Below are positions 7,373 to 15,794 of a DNA stretch of 20,602 nucleotides, piece after piece. The stretch's first letter is position 1, and each line of letters opens with the position of its first letter. Below the pieces are notes generated by a model, which searched no databases, was not told the DNA's origin, and saw only the letters and a list, made by a program, of their open reading frames with translations. The translations under genes and the position numbers were made by a program. The stretch is from Proteobacteria bacterium UBA1844 (lineage in GTDB: Bacteria > Pseudomonadota > Gammaproteobacteria > Steroidobacterales > Woeseiaceae): NCBI GenBank assembly GCA_002338615.1, contig DDIS01000165.1, positions 20,066-40,667 of the forward strand, given 5' to 3'.

Positions 7373-8080
7373 ATGTCCAATTCTGATTCGTCCGGGTTTC
7401 CCTACGCCGCACTGAGTGTCCGGGGTCCCGACGCGTTCGGGTTCCTGCAAGGCCAGCTAAGCAATGATTTGCGCCGCCTCGATGGCGAAGCGCAACTGTT
7501 TTCGGCCTGGTGCAATCCAAAAGGGCGAGTTATCTGCCTGCTCCGCGTACGGCGATCTGACGCCGGCTACACATTGATGCTCCCCGCAGATCTCGCACAA
7601 ACCGTCATTTCGCGCATGGCGCTGTTCCGCTTTCGTGCCAAAGTCGAATTCACGGCAAACGCCGGCAGCAAGGAAATGCTCGGCATCGACGAGTCGCAAT
7701 CAATCGAGTCCTGGCTGCATGAGCAATTGCTCGGTGGTGTACCTGAAATCTGGTTCGCGCAGTCCGAAGTCTATACGCCGCACATGCTGAACCTCGATCG
7801 CCTGGATGCAATAAGCCTTGACAAGGGTTGCTATACCGGCCAGGAAATTGTCGCACGCACCCACTACCGGGGCAGCAGCAAACGGCGGATGCTGCGCTTT
7901 AGCAGCAGCGCGGCCGTAACCGCCGGCGCCGACGTGTATGCCGGCGCACAGAAAATCGGTGCTGTCGTTACCGCCATTGACAAGGACCTGCTGGCGGTTA
8001 TTCCTCGCGACAGAGCCAGTGACGAGTTAAGCGTCGCCGGAGCCACTCTCCAGCCGCAGCCGCTCCCCTACACGCTATAG
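7373..8080 (+). CDS. ygfZ: YgfZ/GcvT-domain folate-binding protein
   Basis: Protein of 235 residues, shorter than E. coli YgfZ (326) but with the defining motif DKGCYTGQEIVARTHYRG at 150-167, including Cys153, which corresponds to the functionally essential cysteine. The N-terminus (FPYAALSVRGPDAFGFLQGQLSNDL) is the usual GcvT-like opening. YgfZ supports folate-dependent assembly or repair of certain iron-sulfur enzymes, such as MiaB. It reads away from sdhAF4/sdhCDAB, itself an iron-sulfur complex. The ATG at 7373 has only a weak ribosome binding site. Its stop overlaps that of the convergent methyltransferase gene. Confidence 0.93.
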   Translation: MSNSDSSGFPYAALSVRGPDAFGFLQGQLSNDLRRLDGEAQLFSAWCNPKGRVICLLRVRRSDAGYTLMLPADLAQTVISRMALFRFRAKVEFTANAGSKEMLGIDESQSIESWLHEQLLGGVPEIWFAQSEVYTPHMLNLDRLDAISLDKGCYTGQEIVARTHYRGSSKRRMLRFSSSAAVTAGADVYAGAQKIGAVVTAIDKDLLAVIPRDRASDELSVAGATLQPQPLPYTL

Positions 8081-8890
8081 GCCCTCCGCCTTCAACTTGC
8101 CTTGCTGATTGCGTGCGCGGCCCCGCACCGGGCAAACCATCGGCACCTGTTCCTTGTAGCGCCGGTACTCATCGCCGTGAAAAGCGATAAGGTCGCGTTC
8201 CTCAAACGGAATCGCCATAAAAATATACGAACTCATGCCGAGCGCAAACAGGAGATGTCCCGCAGTCAGGAACGGCGTCCCCCAGAAAATCAACAACCAG
8301 CCTGCATAAATCGGATGCCGCACGATTCGATACAAAAGGGGCGTCGCAAATTTCGGCGCTCGCATTGCCTGCGCGCGGAATTCGCACCAGGCCTGCTTTA
8401 GACCAAACAGTTCGAAATGGTCGATCAGGAAGGTTGCGAAGAGCAGGATAGCCACGCCGAGCGCCAGCACGCTCCAGCCGAGCGCGTTGCTCCAGAGCGC
8501 ATCGGCCTGCCAGAGGACGGGTGCAGGTATGGGTCGCCACTGCCACATGAAAAACATCAGCACGAGACTGGAAACCAGCACATAGACAGCACGCTCTGCC
8601 GCTGCGGGAACCCACCTGGTCCACCAGCGCTTGAACCCCTGGCGTGCCATGATTGAATGCTGCAAGCCGAACAATGCGATCAACCCGAGATCGATACCGA
8701 ACGCAAGCAGCGGCGTGGCGACCTCGCGGCCGTAATCGATTGAGATTGGTACCAGCAATCCAAGCACTGGCCAGTGTTCGGCGAGTGCCGTCGTCTGAAT
8801 GTTGGCAAGAAATCCGAGCAGGTAAAGAAATACGAGCAAGAACAACAGGTACGAGGCCAGGCTAAAAGCCAGAATGAATATTCGCAGCAT
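8075..8890 (-). CDS. mddA: MddA-like methanethiol S-methyltransferase (NnrU/isoprenylcysteine methyltransferase superfamily)
   Basis: Integral membrane protein of 271 residues with five or six hydrophobic segments (about 4-28, 41-75, 101-116, 133-158, 195-225). Family features are LFGLQHSIMARQGFKRWWTRWVP, FLIDHFELFGLKQAW, YRIVRHPIYAGWLLIFWGTP and EERDLIAFHGDEYRRYKEQVP; RHP...GW and EERDL are the SAM-binding signatures of the ICMT-like superfamily. The whole-length pattern is that of MddA, which methylates methanethiol to dimethylsulfide in Pseudomonas and many soil and marine bacteria. Substrate is inferred; NnrU-like or other thiol methylation remains possible. A strong AGGAG lies just before the ATG. 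The gene is 237 bases downstream of the hydrolase-LuxR gene on the same strand, and its final Leu-stop codons are shared with ygfZ. Confidence 0.8.
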   Translation of the reverse strand: MLRIFILAFSLASYLLFLLVFLYLLGFLANIQTTALAEHWPVLGLLVPISIDYGREVATPLLAFGIDLGLIALFGLQHSIMARQGFKRWWTRWVPAAAERAVYVLVSSLVLMFFMWQWRPIPAPVLWQADALWSNALGWSVLALGVAILLFATFLIDHFELFGLKQAWCEFRAQAMRAPKFATPLLYRIVRHPIYAGWLLIFWGTPFLTAGHLLFALGMSSYIFMAIPFEERDLIAFHGDEYRRYKEQVPMVCPVRGRARNQQGKLKAEGL

Positions 8891-9060
8891 GCCGCATGAT
8901 CTCCTGTGACTACGTGCGTCGGGGGTGGACGCGGCAGCAACGAATGAGGCGAGAATGTCCCGCTTCGGCCAATGCCGCGCAGGGTTTCAGGCTACGGCCG
9001 CAATGCCCGGTCCGGCTATAGGAAAATTGTCCGCTGCCTTGACCGAACTGGCGCGAACGT

Positions 9061-9074
9061 AGGACATAGGTCCC
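9061..9074. promoter_or_regulatory. DosR-box-like palindrome upstream of mddA
   Basis: On the minus strand GGGAC, four bases (CTAT), then GTCCT. The 5-4-5 geometry and half-site resemble the box bound by the NarL/LuxR-type regulator DosR of mycobacteria (GGGACT-WW-AGTCCC). It lies about 170 bases before mddA and 54 bases after the stop of a gene encoding a LuxR-type DNA-binding domain. Function is inferred only. Confidence 0.4.
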
Positions 9075-9127
9075 GATTTGTGTATTTCGCACCCCGGTTG
9101 TGCCGCGCGCCGGCCGACTCGAATACG

Positions 9128-10195
9128 TCAGGAGAGCCGGAAATCCTGCTCGCGGGCAAGTACGATCGCCTCGGTCCTGCTATGCACGCCCAGCTTCTGG
9201 AACAGGCTCGAAAGGTGATTGCGCACAGTCTTTTCCGATATTGCGAGGCGCTCTGCAATTTTTACGTTCGATGCACCACCGCACAAGGCTGTATATACCT
9301 GTTGTTCGCGGTTGGTCAAAGTCGCAAATATGCGGCGCGCGTCGTCAGCCGCGTCGAGCCCCGACGTAAACGCGAGTACCGCGCTACAAAAGTCTTTCCA
9401 GGCCGGCTCACGCTCGAGCAGGATGTGGTTGCGTGTTTTCAGCGACACGAATTCCGCGCCTTTGATCTCGGCAGCCAGGCGCCGCCCTTCGCTTGCCGGG
9501 ACAACCTCGTCGCGATCCGCGTGCAGCACGAGGGTCGGAATCCTCAGCTCGGACAAGCGCTCCCGAATGTCAATGTCAGCGCGCGCCGACATCAGCCGGT
9601 AGGCATTCTCGGGCGTGGTCGTGCGTTGGCACAGCTCATTGAACCATCCCAACTGCTCGTCAGTGCCGTCCGGTATGAATCGCGAGGTAAATAACTGGCG
9701 GAATACCGGGTTTTCGCTGTTCCAGCCACGGCGTATCAGCGTGGCAATAGCTTGATAACTTTCGAAGTAATCCTTGTTCTCACAACCTTTGGCGCCGACA
9801 GCATAGCCGCCATAAAGAACCAGCCGCGACACGCGCTCGGGATATTGCAGCGCGTAGTTGATGGCTATAGCACTGCCCTGGCTGACGCTGAACAGGATCA
9901 CTGGCCGGGTGACCTCCGAGGCATCGACAACGTCTTCCAGGTCCCCGGTCCAGGATGCCATCGAGAGTTCACCAAGGCGTCGATCCGTCATGCCACAGCC
10001 ACGCTCGTCGTAGCGCACATACTGGAAATTTTGTGCCAGGAACGAGGTCCAGTGGCGCCACACCGGGCTTTCCCAGTCGTATTCGAGATGTGTCAGCCAG
10101 TTGGATGCACGTACCAGCGGCGGGCCCCGCCCCGACTTTGCCCAGGCGAGCGACAAACCGTCCTTCGTACGCAAGTACCTGACCGTCTGTTTCAT
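9128..10195 (-). CDS. Alpha/beta-hydrolase domain fused to a LuxR-type helix-turn-helix
   Basis: Protein of 355 residues. Residues 1-275 form an alpha/beta-hydrolase fold: oxyanion/cap region with RYDERGCGMTD (61-71), nucleophile elbow SVSQG with Ser105, acid Asp229 in HADRDEVVP and His257 in RNHILLE, so the catalytic triad appears intact. The elbow has Ser where Gly is usual (S-x-S-x-G). Residues 293-350 are a GerE/LuxR helix-turn-helix (LTNREQQVYTALCGG, IAERLAISEKTVRNHLSSLFQKLGV). I read it as a one-component transcription factor whose hydrolase domain senses or hydrolyses a small ligand. The ligand cannot be told from the sequence. Such fusions occur in other bacteria but are little studied. 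AAGG five bases before the ATG is a good ribosome binding site. It lies 60 bases after lysS. Confidence 0.88.
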   Translation of the reverse strand: MKQTVRYLRTKDGLSLAWAKSGRGPPLVRASNWLTHLEYDWESPVWRHWTSFLAQNFQYVRYDERGCGMTDRRLGELSMASWTGDLEDVVDASEVTRPVILFSVSQGSAIAINYALQYPERVSRLVLYGGYAVGAKGCENKDYFESYQAIATLIRRGWNSENPVFRQLFTSRFIPDGTDEQLGWFNELCQRTTTPENAYRLMSARADIDIRERLSELRIPTLVLHADRDEVVPASEGRRLAAEIKGAEFVSLKTRNHILLEREPAWKDFCSAVLAFTSGLDAADDARRIFATLTNREQQVYTALCGGASNVKIAERLAISEKTVRNHLSSLFQKLGVHSRTEAIVLAREQDFRLS

Positions 10196-10255
10196 GGCGC
10201 CTTAGTTTGCTGCGTCAACAACCCCTTGCGCATTGTACAGGATCCCGACCCCGCC

Positions 10256-11755
10256 TTAATCGAATACCTCGGGTCTCATATGCGGGAACAACAGTACATC
10301 GCGAATCGATGCGGAATCCGTGAGCAACATCACCAGGCGATCGATACCAACGCCAATGCCCGCCGTTGGCGGCATGCCGTATTCCAGCGCGCGTATATAG
10401 TCATGGTCGAACGCCATGGCCTCGAGGTCGCCCGCCTCGCGATCCGCGACCTGGGCATGGAAACGTTCGGCCTGGTCCTCAGGATCGTTGAGCTCGGAAA
10501 AGCCATTCGCAATTTCCCGGCCTGCAATAAAAAATTCGAAACGATCGGTGACAAACGGGTCCTCGTCATTTGCTCTTGACAACGGCGACACCTCTGTCGG
10601 GTATTGCGTAATAAAGGTCGGCAGCCGCAGATTCTCTTCACCGGTTTTCTCGAAAATTTCGATCTGCAATTTGCCCGCGCCATAGCTGTCTTTCACCGGA
10701 ATTTTGAGCTCCTTACAAAAGTCAACGAGGTACGCACGATCGCGCAGCCGCGCGGCATCGATGGTGGGATTGAATTTAAGGATTGTCTCCTCGACCGTCA
10801 TGCGTGCGAAGGGCTCCGAAAAATCGAATTCTTCGCCCTGGTATCTCACGACCGTTGTGCCAAGTACGGCATCGGACATACCACGAAGCAGAGCCTCCAC
10901 CATCTCGATCAGGTCTTCGTAAGTCGCATAGGCGCGATACAGCTCAAGCATTGTGAATTCCGGATTGTGCTGCGTCGATACGCCCTCGTTGCGAAAGTTA
11001 CGATTGATCTCATAGACGCGTTCGAGCCCACCGACGATAAGCCGCTTGAGATTCAACTCCGGCGCAATACGCAGGTACAGCTGCATATCCAGCGCGTTGT
11101 GATGCGTTGTAAATGGTCGCGCAACAGCACCGCCCGGTGTGGTCTGCATCATCGGCGTTTCCACCTCGAGGTAATTCTGCGCATCGAGAAAGCATCGTAT
11201 GTACTGCACGATCGCGGATCGGGTGCGGAACACCGCCCGGCTCGATTCGTTCATGATCAGGTCCACATAGCGCTGGCGATAGCGGGTCTCCTGGTCCGAC
11301 AGACCATGAAACTTTTCCGGCAACGGCCGCAGCGACTTGGTCAACAGGCGCAGTTCGTCGGCACGCACAGTCAGTTCGCCCGTATTCGTCTTGAACAGCG
11401 AGCCGCGCGCGGCCACGATGTCACCCACGTCCCATTTCTTGAAGCTCGCGTACACGCCATCCGCTAGCTTATCGCGCATAACCAGAACCTGGATCTCGCC
11501 GGAGCGATCCGCGAGCTTGATAAAACTTGCCTTGCCCATCACCCGCTTCACGAGCATGCGACCCGCGACGGCGACCTCGATGCCAAGTTTTTCCAGCGCG
11601 TCATTTTCCTGTGCACCGTACATGTGGTGCAACTCGTCAGCCAGTGCGTTACGCCTGAAATCGTTCGGAAACGCGCAGCCCATGCTGCGCAATTCATCGA
11701 GCTTCTTGCGCCGCTCAGCGATCAGCTTGTTCTCATCCTGCATTTCTTTACCCAT
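10256..11755 (-). CDS. lysS: Lysyl-tRNA synthetase, class II
   Basis: Protein of 499 residues (495 if started at the ATG at 11743). It has the N-terminal [17 protein letters not shown] helix, an OB-fold anticodon-binding domain (about 60-160) and the class II catalytic core: motif 2 in [19 protein letters not shown] and motif 3 in [13 protein letters not shown]. It charges tRNA-Lys with lysine. It follows prfB by 39 bases, the same prfB-lysS pair as in E. coli. The choice between the two starts is uncertain because neither has a strong ribosome binding site. Confidence 0.98.
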   Translation of the reverse strand: MGKEMQDENKLIAERRKKLDELRSMGCAFPNDFRRNALADELHHMYGAQENDALEKLGIEVAVAGRMLVKRVMGKASFIKLADRSGEIQVLVMRDKLADGVYASFKKWDVGDIVAARGSLFKTNTGELTVRADELRLLTKSLRPLPEKFHGLSDQETRYRQRYVDLIMNESSRAVFRTRSAIVQYIRCFLDAQNYLEVETPMMQTTPGGAVARPFTTHHNALDMQLYLRIAPELNLKRLIVGGLERVYEINRNFRNEGVSTQHNPEFTMLELYRAYATYEDLIEMVEALLRGMSDAVLGTTVVRYQGEEFDFSEPFARMTVEETILKFNPTIDAARLRDRAYLVDFCKELKIPVKDSYGAGKLQIEIFEKTGEENLRLPTFITQYPTEVSPLSRANDEDPFVTDRFEFFIAGREIANGFSELNDPEDQAERFHAQVADREAGDLEAMAFDHDYIRALEYGMPPTAGIGVGIDRLVMLLTDSASIRDVLLFPHMRPEVFD

Positions 11756-11794
11756 CTTTATTACCGGTACAAGCCTGTCGTCAGCATGCTTTTC

Positions 11795-12890
11795 CTACAG
11801 TCCCTGCTTTAAGCTGGCTTCGATGAAGTCGTCCAGACCACCGTCCAGCACGGCATGAGTGTTACCGGTTTCGACCCCGGTACGCAAATCCTTGATGCGG
11901 CTCTGGTCCAACACGTAGGAACGAATCTGGCTGCCCCAGCCGACATCGGCTTTGTTGTCCTCCACCAGCGACGCCTCGGCTTTGCGCTTTTGCAATTCGT
12001 GTTCGTACAATTTCGCTTTCAGCTGACTCATCGCCTGTGCCTTGTTTTTATGCTGCGAACGATCGTTTTGACATTGCACGACGATATTGGTGGGCAGATG
12101 CGTGATACGCACAGCCGACTCTGTTCGGTTGACGTGTTGCCCTCCCGCACCGCTCGCGCGATAGACGTCGATACGCAAGTCGGAAGGATCGATCTCTATG
12201 TCAATGTCGTCATCGACTTCCGGCGCGACAAACACCGACGCGAACGACGTATGACGCCGGTTGCCAGAGTCGAACGGCGACTTGCGCACCAGCCGATGCA
12301 CGCCGGTTTCGGTGCGCAACCAGCCATACGCGTACTCACCCTGCACGTGCACAGTAGCGCTCTTGATACCGGCCACTTCTCCGTCGGATGCTTCGATCAC
12401 GTCCACCCTGAATTCATGCGTTTCGGCCCAGCGCAAGTACATCCGCAGCAGCATTTCCGCCCAGTCCTGAGCTTCCGTGCCTCCCGCCCCTGCCTGTATG
12501 TCGAGGTATGCATTGGCAGAATCCAGCTCACCATCAAACATGCGATGGAATTCGAGCACCGCGAGCTTCGCCTCGAGCGCGTCAATATCACTACGGAGGT
12601 CGCCTGCGGTGTCGCCGTCGTCTTCATCTTCCGCGAGGGCCAACAGCTCCGCTGCATCGCTGAGCCCGCTTTGCAATTCGTCCAGCGTGACGACAATCTT
12701 CTCCAGCGCCGCTCGTTCCTTGCCTAGCGCCTGCGCGCGTTCAGGAATATTCCAGACGTCGGGCTGTTCCAGCTCCCGCTGTACCTCAGTCAGTCGTTCT
12801 GCCTTCTGCTCGTAGTCAAAGGTACCCCCTTAACGCGGCAGTGCGTTCGACAAGGTCGTCAATTGACTGATGTATCTGGCTGGTTTCCAT
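11795..12890 (-). CDS. prfB: Peptide chain release factor 2, made by programmed +1 frameshift
   Basis: The gene is in two frames: 24 codons from the ATG at 12890 ([24 protein letters not shown]) end at an in-frame TGA (12818-12816). The rest continues in the +1 frame from GAC at 12817 for 340 codons, giving 364 residues against 365 in E. coli. The second part holds the tripeptide anticodon motif SPF (in [11 protein letters not shown]) and the catalytic GGQ ([18 protein letters not shown]). RF2 terminates at UGA and UAA. The internal UGA is read by RF2 itself, so low RF2 favours the frameshift: a known autoregulatory loop. Annotation that starts only in the second frame would lose the N-terminus. 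It lies 131 bases after recJ. Confidence 0.96.
12816..12830 (-). promoter_or_regulatory. prfB +1 programmed frameshift site
   Basis: On the minus strand AGGGGG (12830-12825), three bases (TAC), then CTT TGA C. This is the known RF2 arrangement: an internal Shine-Dalgarno-like element, a slippery Leu codon and a UGA followed by C. It differs from the E. coli site only at the third base of the Tyr codon (TAC for TAT). Confidence 0.95.
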
Positions 12891-13021
12891 ACGTTGTAAG
12901 CCCTGGTATGTAATCGAGTGCGCGATCCGGCGCAATTTTGGAAAGCGCGCGATATTAGCACCTAAACGGTGACCTGCGGGCCACGTATGAAACCGTGCCT
13001 GGCTCCGCGCGCGAGACACCC

Positions 13022-14722
13022 CTACAAGGCGCTGACCTGCTCCACGATCAGCTGCGGCCGCTCCACGCCCCGATACTCATTGACATCAAGTCGGTAGGCA
13101 AGCCGCACTGTACCGCGATACGCGGGCCCAGCCTGGTTAAAAGCGATGGCATCAACCGCAGCGCCCGCGGCGCTACGGACGCGCATTTTCAGGTGATTCT
13201 CGCCTACTGTACGTTGCTCGAGTAGTTCAAAGTCACCACTCCAGAGCGGTTCCGGAAAACCCGCCCCCCATGGCCCGGCGGCACGCAAGTGGCGCGCGAA
13301 TTCGAGGCCAAGTGCTGTGCCAGGCAGCTCGCCGTCGGAGACAATGGCGCCGCTGAAGTCGGCGTCCGGGTACATATGGCCGAGACGCCGCGCCGCAAGC
13401 TCCCTGAATTCGGCGAAATCCGCCTCGGCGATCGTGAGCCCAGCTGCCATTGCATGACCACCGAACTTCCCGATCAGCCCGCGTTTTTCGGTAGCGATAC
13501 TTTCCAGTAAATCGCGCACATGTACACCACTTACAGAACGCGCCGATCCTTTGAGCATGCCCCCGCCTTCCCGGGCAAACGCAATGACCGGCCGATGGCA
13601 CCTGTCTTTGACCCGCGATGCAATCAGGCCGACCACACCCTGGTGCCAGCTCGCGTCGTAAACGGAGATGCAGGCCGGCATACGATCCGGATCCATACGA
13701 TCGACAAACGCGAATGCCTGATCGCGCATGTCCGCCTCAATCTCGCGGCGGTCGCGATTGATCGTATCGAGCGTCGTCGCATGGCGCGCCGCTGTTGCCG
13801 GATCATCCGTCAGCAGGCATTCAATGCCGAGCGCCATGTCTTCCAGGCGGCCGGCCGCGTTGAGTCGGGGCCCTGCTGCAAAACCGAGATCCGTACTGAC
13901 GGTTCGCCCAGGGTCCCGTCCTGCTTGATGCAATAACGCGGTAATGCCGACGACAGCCCTTCCCGCACGGATGCGACGCAATCCCTGCTCGACCAGGATG
14001 CGATTATTGCGATCAAGCGGCACGACGTCGGCAACGGTACCCAAGGCGACCAGATCGAGATACCGCGCCGGAATTCGCGCAGCACCGGCATGGCCTTCGA
14101 CCTCAAGTCGTTTGCCCAGCGCCGCGAGCAGGTAAAACGCAACGCCGACCCCCGCGAGGTTCTTGCTTGGAAACCGGCTATTGGCGAGATTGGGGTTCAC
14201 GATTACGCGGGCATCCGGCAGCTGTTCCGCCGGCAGATGATGGTCTGTTACGAGTACCGGTATGCCCAGCGAGTTAGCGCATGCGACGCCATCGATGCTT
14301 GAAATTCCGTTGTCGACCGTCAGCAGCAGACCCGGTGAGCTTTCCTTGGCAACTCGCACTATTTCGGGTGACAGGCCGTACCCAAATCTGAAACGATTGG
14401 GTACCAGGTAGTCGACGTCAGCAAAGCCAAAAGCTCGCAGGCAGCGCAAGACCAGCGCAGTGCTGGTCGCACCGTCCACGTCGAAGTCACCGACAACGAT
14501 AATGCGCTCAGTGCGTTTTTCGAGCAGTAGTTCCACTGCCGCATCGACGTTCTCCAGCATGCCGACCGGGATCAGCTTGCCGAGGCCGTAATCGAGTTCC
14601 TCGGGCGTACGAACGCCACGCATCGCATACAGGCGCGCCAGCAACGGATCCAGTGACATGAGCGATGCAAGTGCCGCTGCCCCTGGATGATCGCGCACGA
14701 CGATCGGACGCGCTGCTTTCAT
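13022..14722 (-). CDS. recJ: Single-stranded-DNA-specific 5'-3' exonuclease RecJ
   Basis: Protein of 566 residues, close to the usual 570-580. DHH-family metal-binding motifs are clear: VVGDFDVDGATSTAL (76-90), LTVDNGISS (about 134-142) and VTDHHLP (158-164). The DHHA1 part carries GKFGGHAMAAGLTI, followed by the OB domain with WGAGFPEPLW. RecJ degrades 5' single-stranded ends in RecF-pathway recombination, mismatch repair and base-excision repair. It overlaps the preceding COG4255 gene by four bases (ATGA) and precedes prfB as in E. coli. Confidence 0.97.
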   Translation of the reverse strand: MKAARPIVVRDHPGAAALASLMSLDPLLARLYAMRGVRTPEELDYGLGKLIPVGMLENVDAAVELLLEKRTERIIVVGDFDVDGATSTALVLRCLRAFGFADVDYLVPNRFRFGYGLSPEIVRVAKESSPGLLLTVDNGISSIDGVACANSLGIPVLVTDHHLPAEQLPDARVIVNPNLANSRFPSKNLAGVGVAFYLLAALGKRLEVEGHAGAARIPARYLDLVALGTVADVVPLDRNNRILVEQGLRRIRAGRAVVGITALLHQAGRDPGRTVSTDLGFAAGPRLNAAGRLEDMALGIECLLTDDPATAARHATTLDTINRDRREIEADMRDQAFAFVDRMDPDRMPACISVYDASWHQGVVGLIASRVKDRCHRPVIAFAREGGGMLKGSARSVSGVHVRDLLESIATEKRGLIGKFGGHAMAAGLTIAEADFAEFRELAARRLGHMYPDADFSGAIVSDGELPGTALGLEFARHLRAAGPWGAGFPEPLWSGDFELLEQRTVGENHLKMRVRSAAGAAVDAIAFNQAGPAYRGTVRLAYRLDVNEYRGVERPQLIVEQVSAL

Positions 14723-15720
14723 GCCATCACTCCATTCTGGCGACTATCGCTATCGCCGGATTCTGCGTCCAGCAAGGTATTGTGGCGCCGCCAAACACGC
14801 AATGCGTAAGCGCGCCTGACATCAGCCCGGACGCCATCACGAAACAGCAACGTCAATTTGCTGAGCCTGCCGGATCGCAATGCAGACTTCAGCTCACGCA
14901 ACAGCTCCGGCAGGCTGGCGTCCCCGGCATCATCCGGCACGACCGCAACGAACCCCGCAACCGACGCCGCGAGACACGCTGCTATCGTACCGGGCCAGGA
15001 CTCGGTGTGCGCGGTCTTGCTGCTCCAGTAGCCGAGCAACAAGGCATCATCCGAGAATAGCGGAGGATGCGGATCTGCAACCTGTAACGGGGCAGTGCCG
15101 CCGCCCCAGATCCAGAGCGAATTGACGGGCACCCGGCCCGCAGCTTCCCGGGCAACATTCACAACCTGCTCGTGCAAGGCCATTTCGATTTCGGACAGGA
15201 TCTTGCGCTGGCCGGCCGCATTTATACCGGCAGGCAAATAGGAATCCGGGGACCTGCCGTCGATCGTAGCAGCCGATAGCTCCGCCGTTGCAATGGGCTC
15301 AGCAACATTCAGATAACCGCGGTAGCCGACGCGTGCAAAACCGGAGCTACCGTCCGGCCCAAGCACCGTTTGCAGGTGATCGAACAAATCGCGCAGCTCG
15401 CCCGCGCCTAAATGCGCATGATCGAGCGCATGCAGCACCAGGTCATCGCGTCGCGGTTCAAGGTAGACAGGGTCGGCTGCCGCCATCCACGCCGCGGGGC
15501 GATCACCGGTCTGGCCCCATAGTCGCAGCGCTGCAAGGCCTTCGTGCGGTGGGGGCTTGCCCAGTATCGCAAGGAGACAGGTCAGCAACTCCTGAGGCCC
15601 ATCGACTCGCGTAAGGTCGGCTTGTCGCAGCCAGCGCAATAATCCCCGATCCTGGAGCCGGCCGCCGCCGACCGCTGGCAATACGACTACTGCCGCCGAT
15701 TTATCATATGATGGGGTCAC
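14719..15720 (-). CDS. COG4255-type conserved protein, often labelled phosphoglycerate-mutase-like
   Basis: Protein of 333 residues starting at a GTG (15720). Recognisable family segments are HEGLAALRLWGQTGDRPAAW, AADPVYLEPRRDDLVLH, LSEIEMALHEQVVNVARE and VNSLWIWGGGTAP. From memory this gene precedes recJ in Xanthomonas-type genomes, where it is labelled phosphoglycerate mutase on weak fold similarity. I see no phosphoserine or metal motif that proves enzymatic activity, so function is unknown. The ATGA overlap with recJ suggests co-translation and perhaps a link to nucleic-acid metabolism, which is inference. No good ribosome binding site precedes the GTG. Confidence 0.75.
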   Translation of the reverse strand: MTPSYDKSAAVVVLPAVGGGRLQDRGLLRWLRQADLTRVDGPQELLTCLLAILGKPPPHEGLAALRLWGQTGDRPAAWMAAADPVYLEPRRDDLVLHALDHAHLGAGELRDLFDHLQTVLGPDGSSGFARVGYRGYLNVAEPIATAELSAATIDGRSPDSYLPAGINAAGQRKILSEIEMALHEQVVNVAREAAGRVPVNSLWIWGGGTAPLQVADPHPPLFSDDALLLGYWSSKTAHTESWPGTIAACLAASVAGFVAVVPDDAGDASLPELLRELKSALRSGRLSKLTLLFRDGVRADVRRAYALRVWRRHNTLLDAESGDSDSRQNGVMA

Positions 15721-15794
15721 GTTGTCTGGAAGATTCCGAACACAGTAGAGTTACAGTTTAAAGATACAAGGCCTGGAGATTTGGAATTTAGCCA

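Noticed and set aside
10232..10260. TACAAT box before the hydrolase-LuxR gene as a promoter
   Set aside because: The -10 box is good, but nothing close to a -35 consensus lies 16-18 bases upstream; too weak to list as a feature.
9752..10579. Open frame of 275 codons on the plus strand
   Set aside because: Spans antisense to two unrelated genes (hydrolase-LuxR and lysS), as a chance frame would.
10604..11467. Open frame of 287 codons on the plus strand
   Set aside because: It lies wholly antisense to lysS and shows no recognisable domain; long antisense frames are expected in GC-rich genes.
11855..12727. Open frame of 290 codons on the plus strand
   Set aside because: It is antisense to prfB, whose SPF and GGQ motifs prove the other strand; the antisense product has no family features.
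12891..13019. N-terminal extension of the first prfB frame
   Set aside because: RF2 proteins start about 24 residues before the frameshift site; the [10 protein letters not shown] start fits, and the upstream arginine-rich extension does not.
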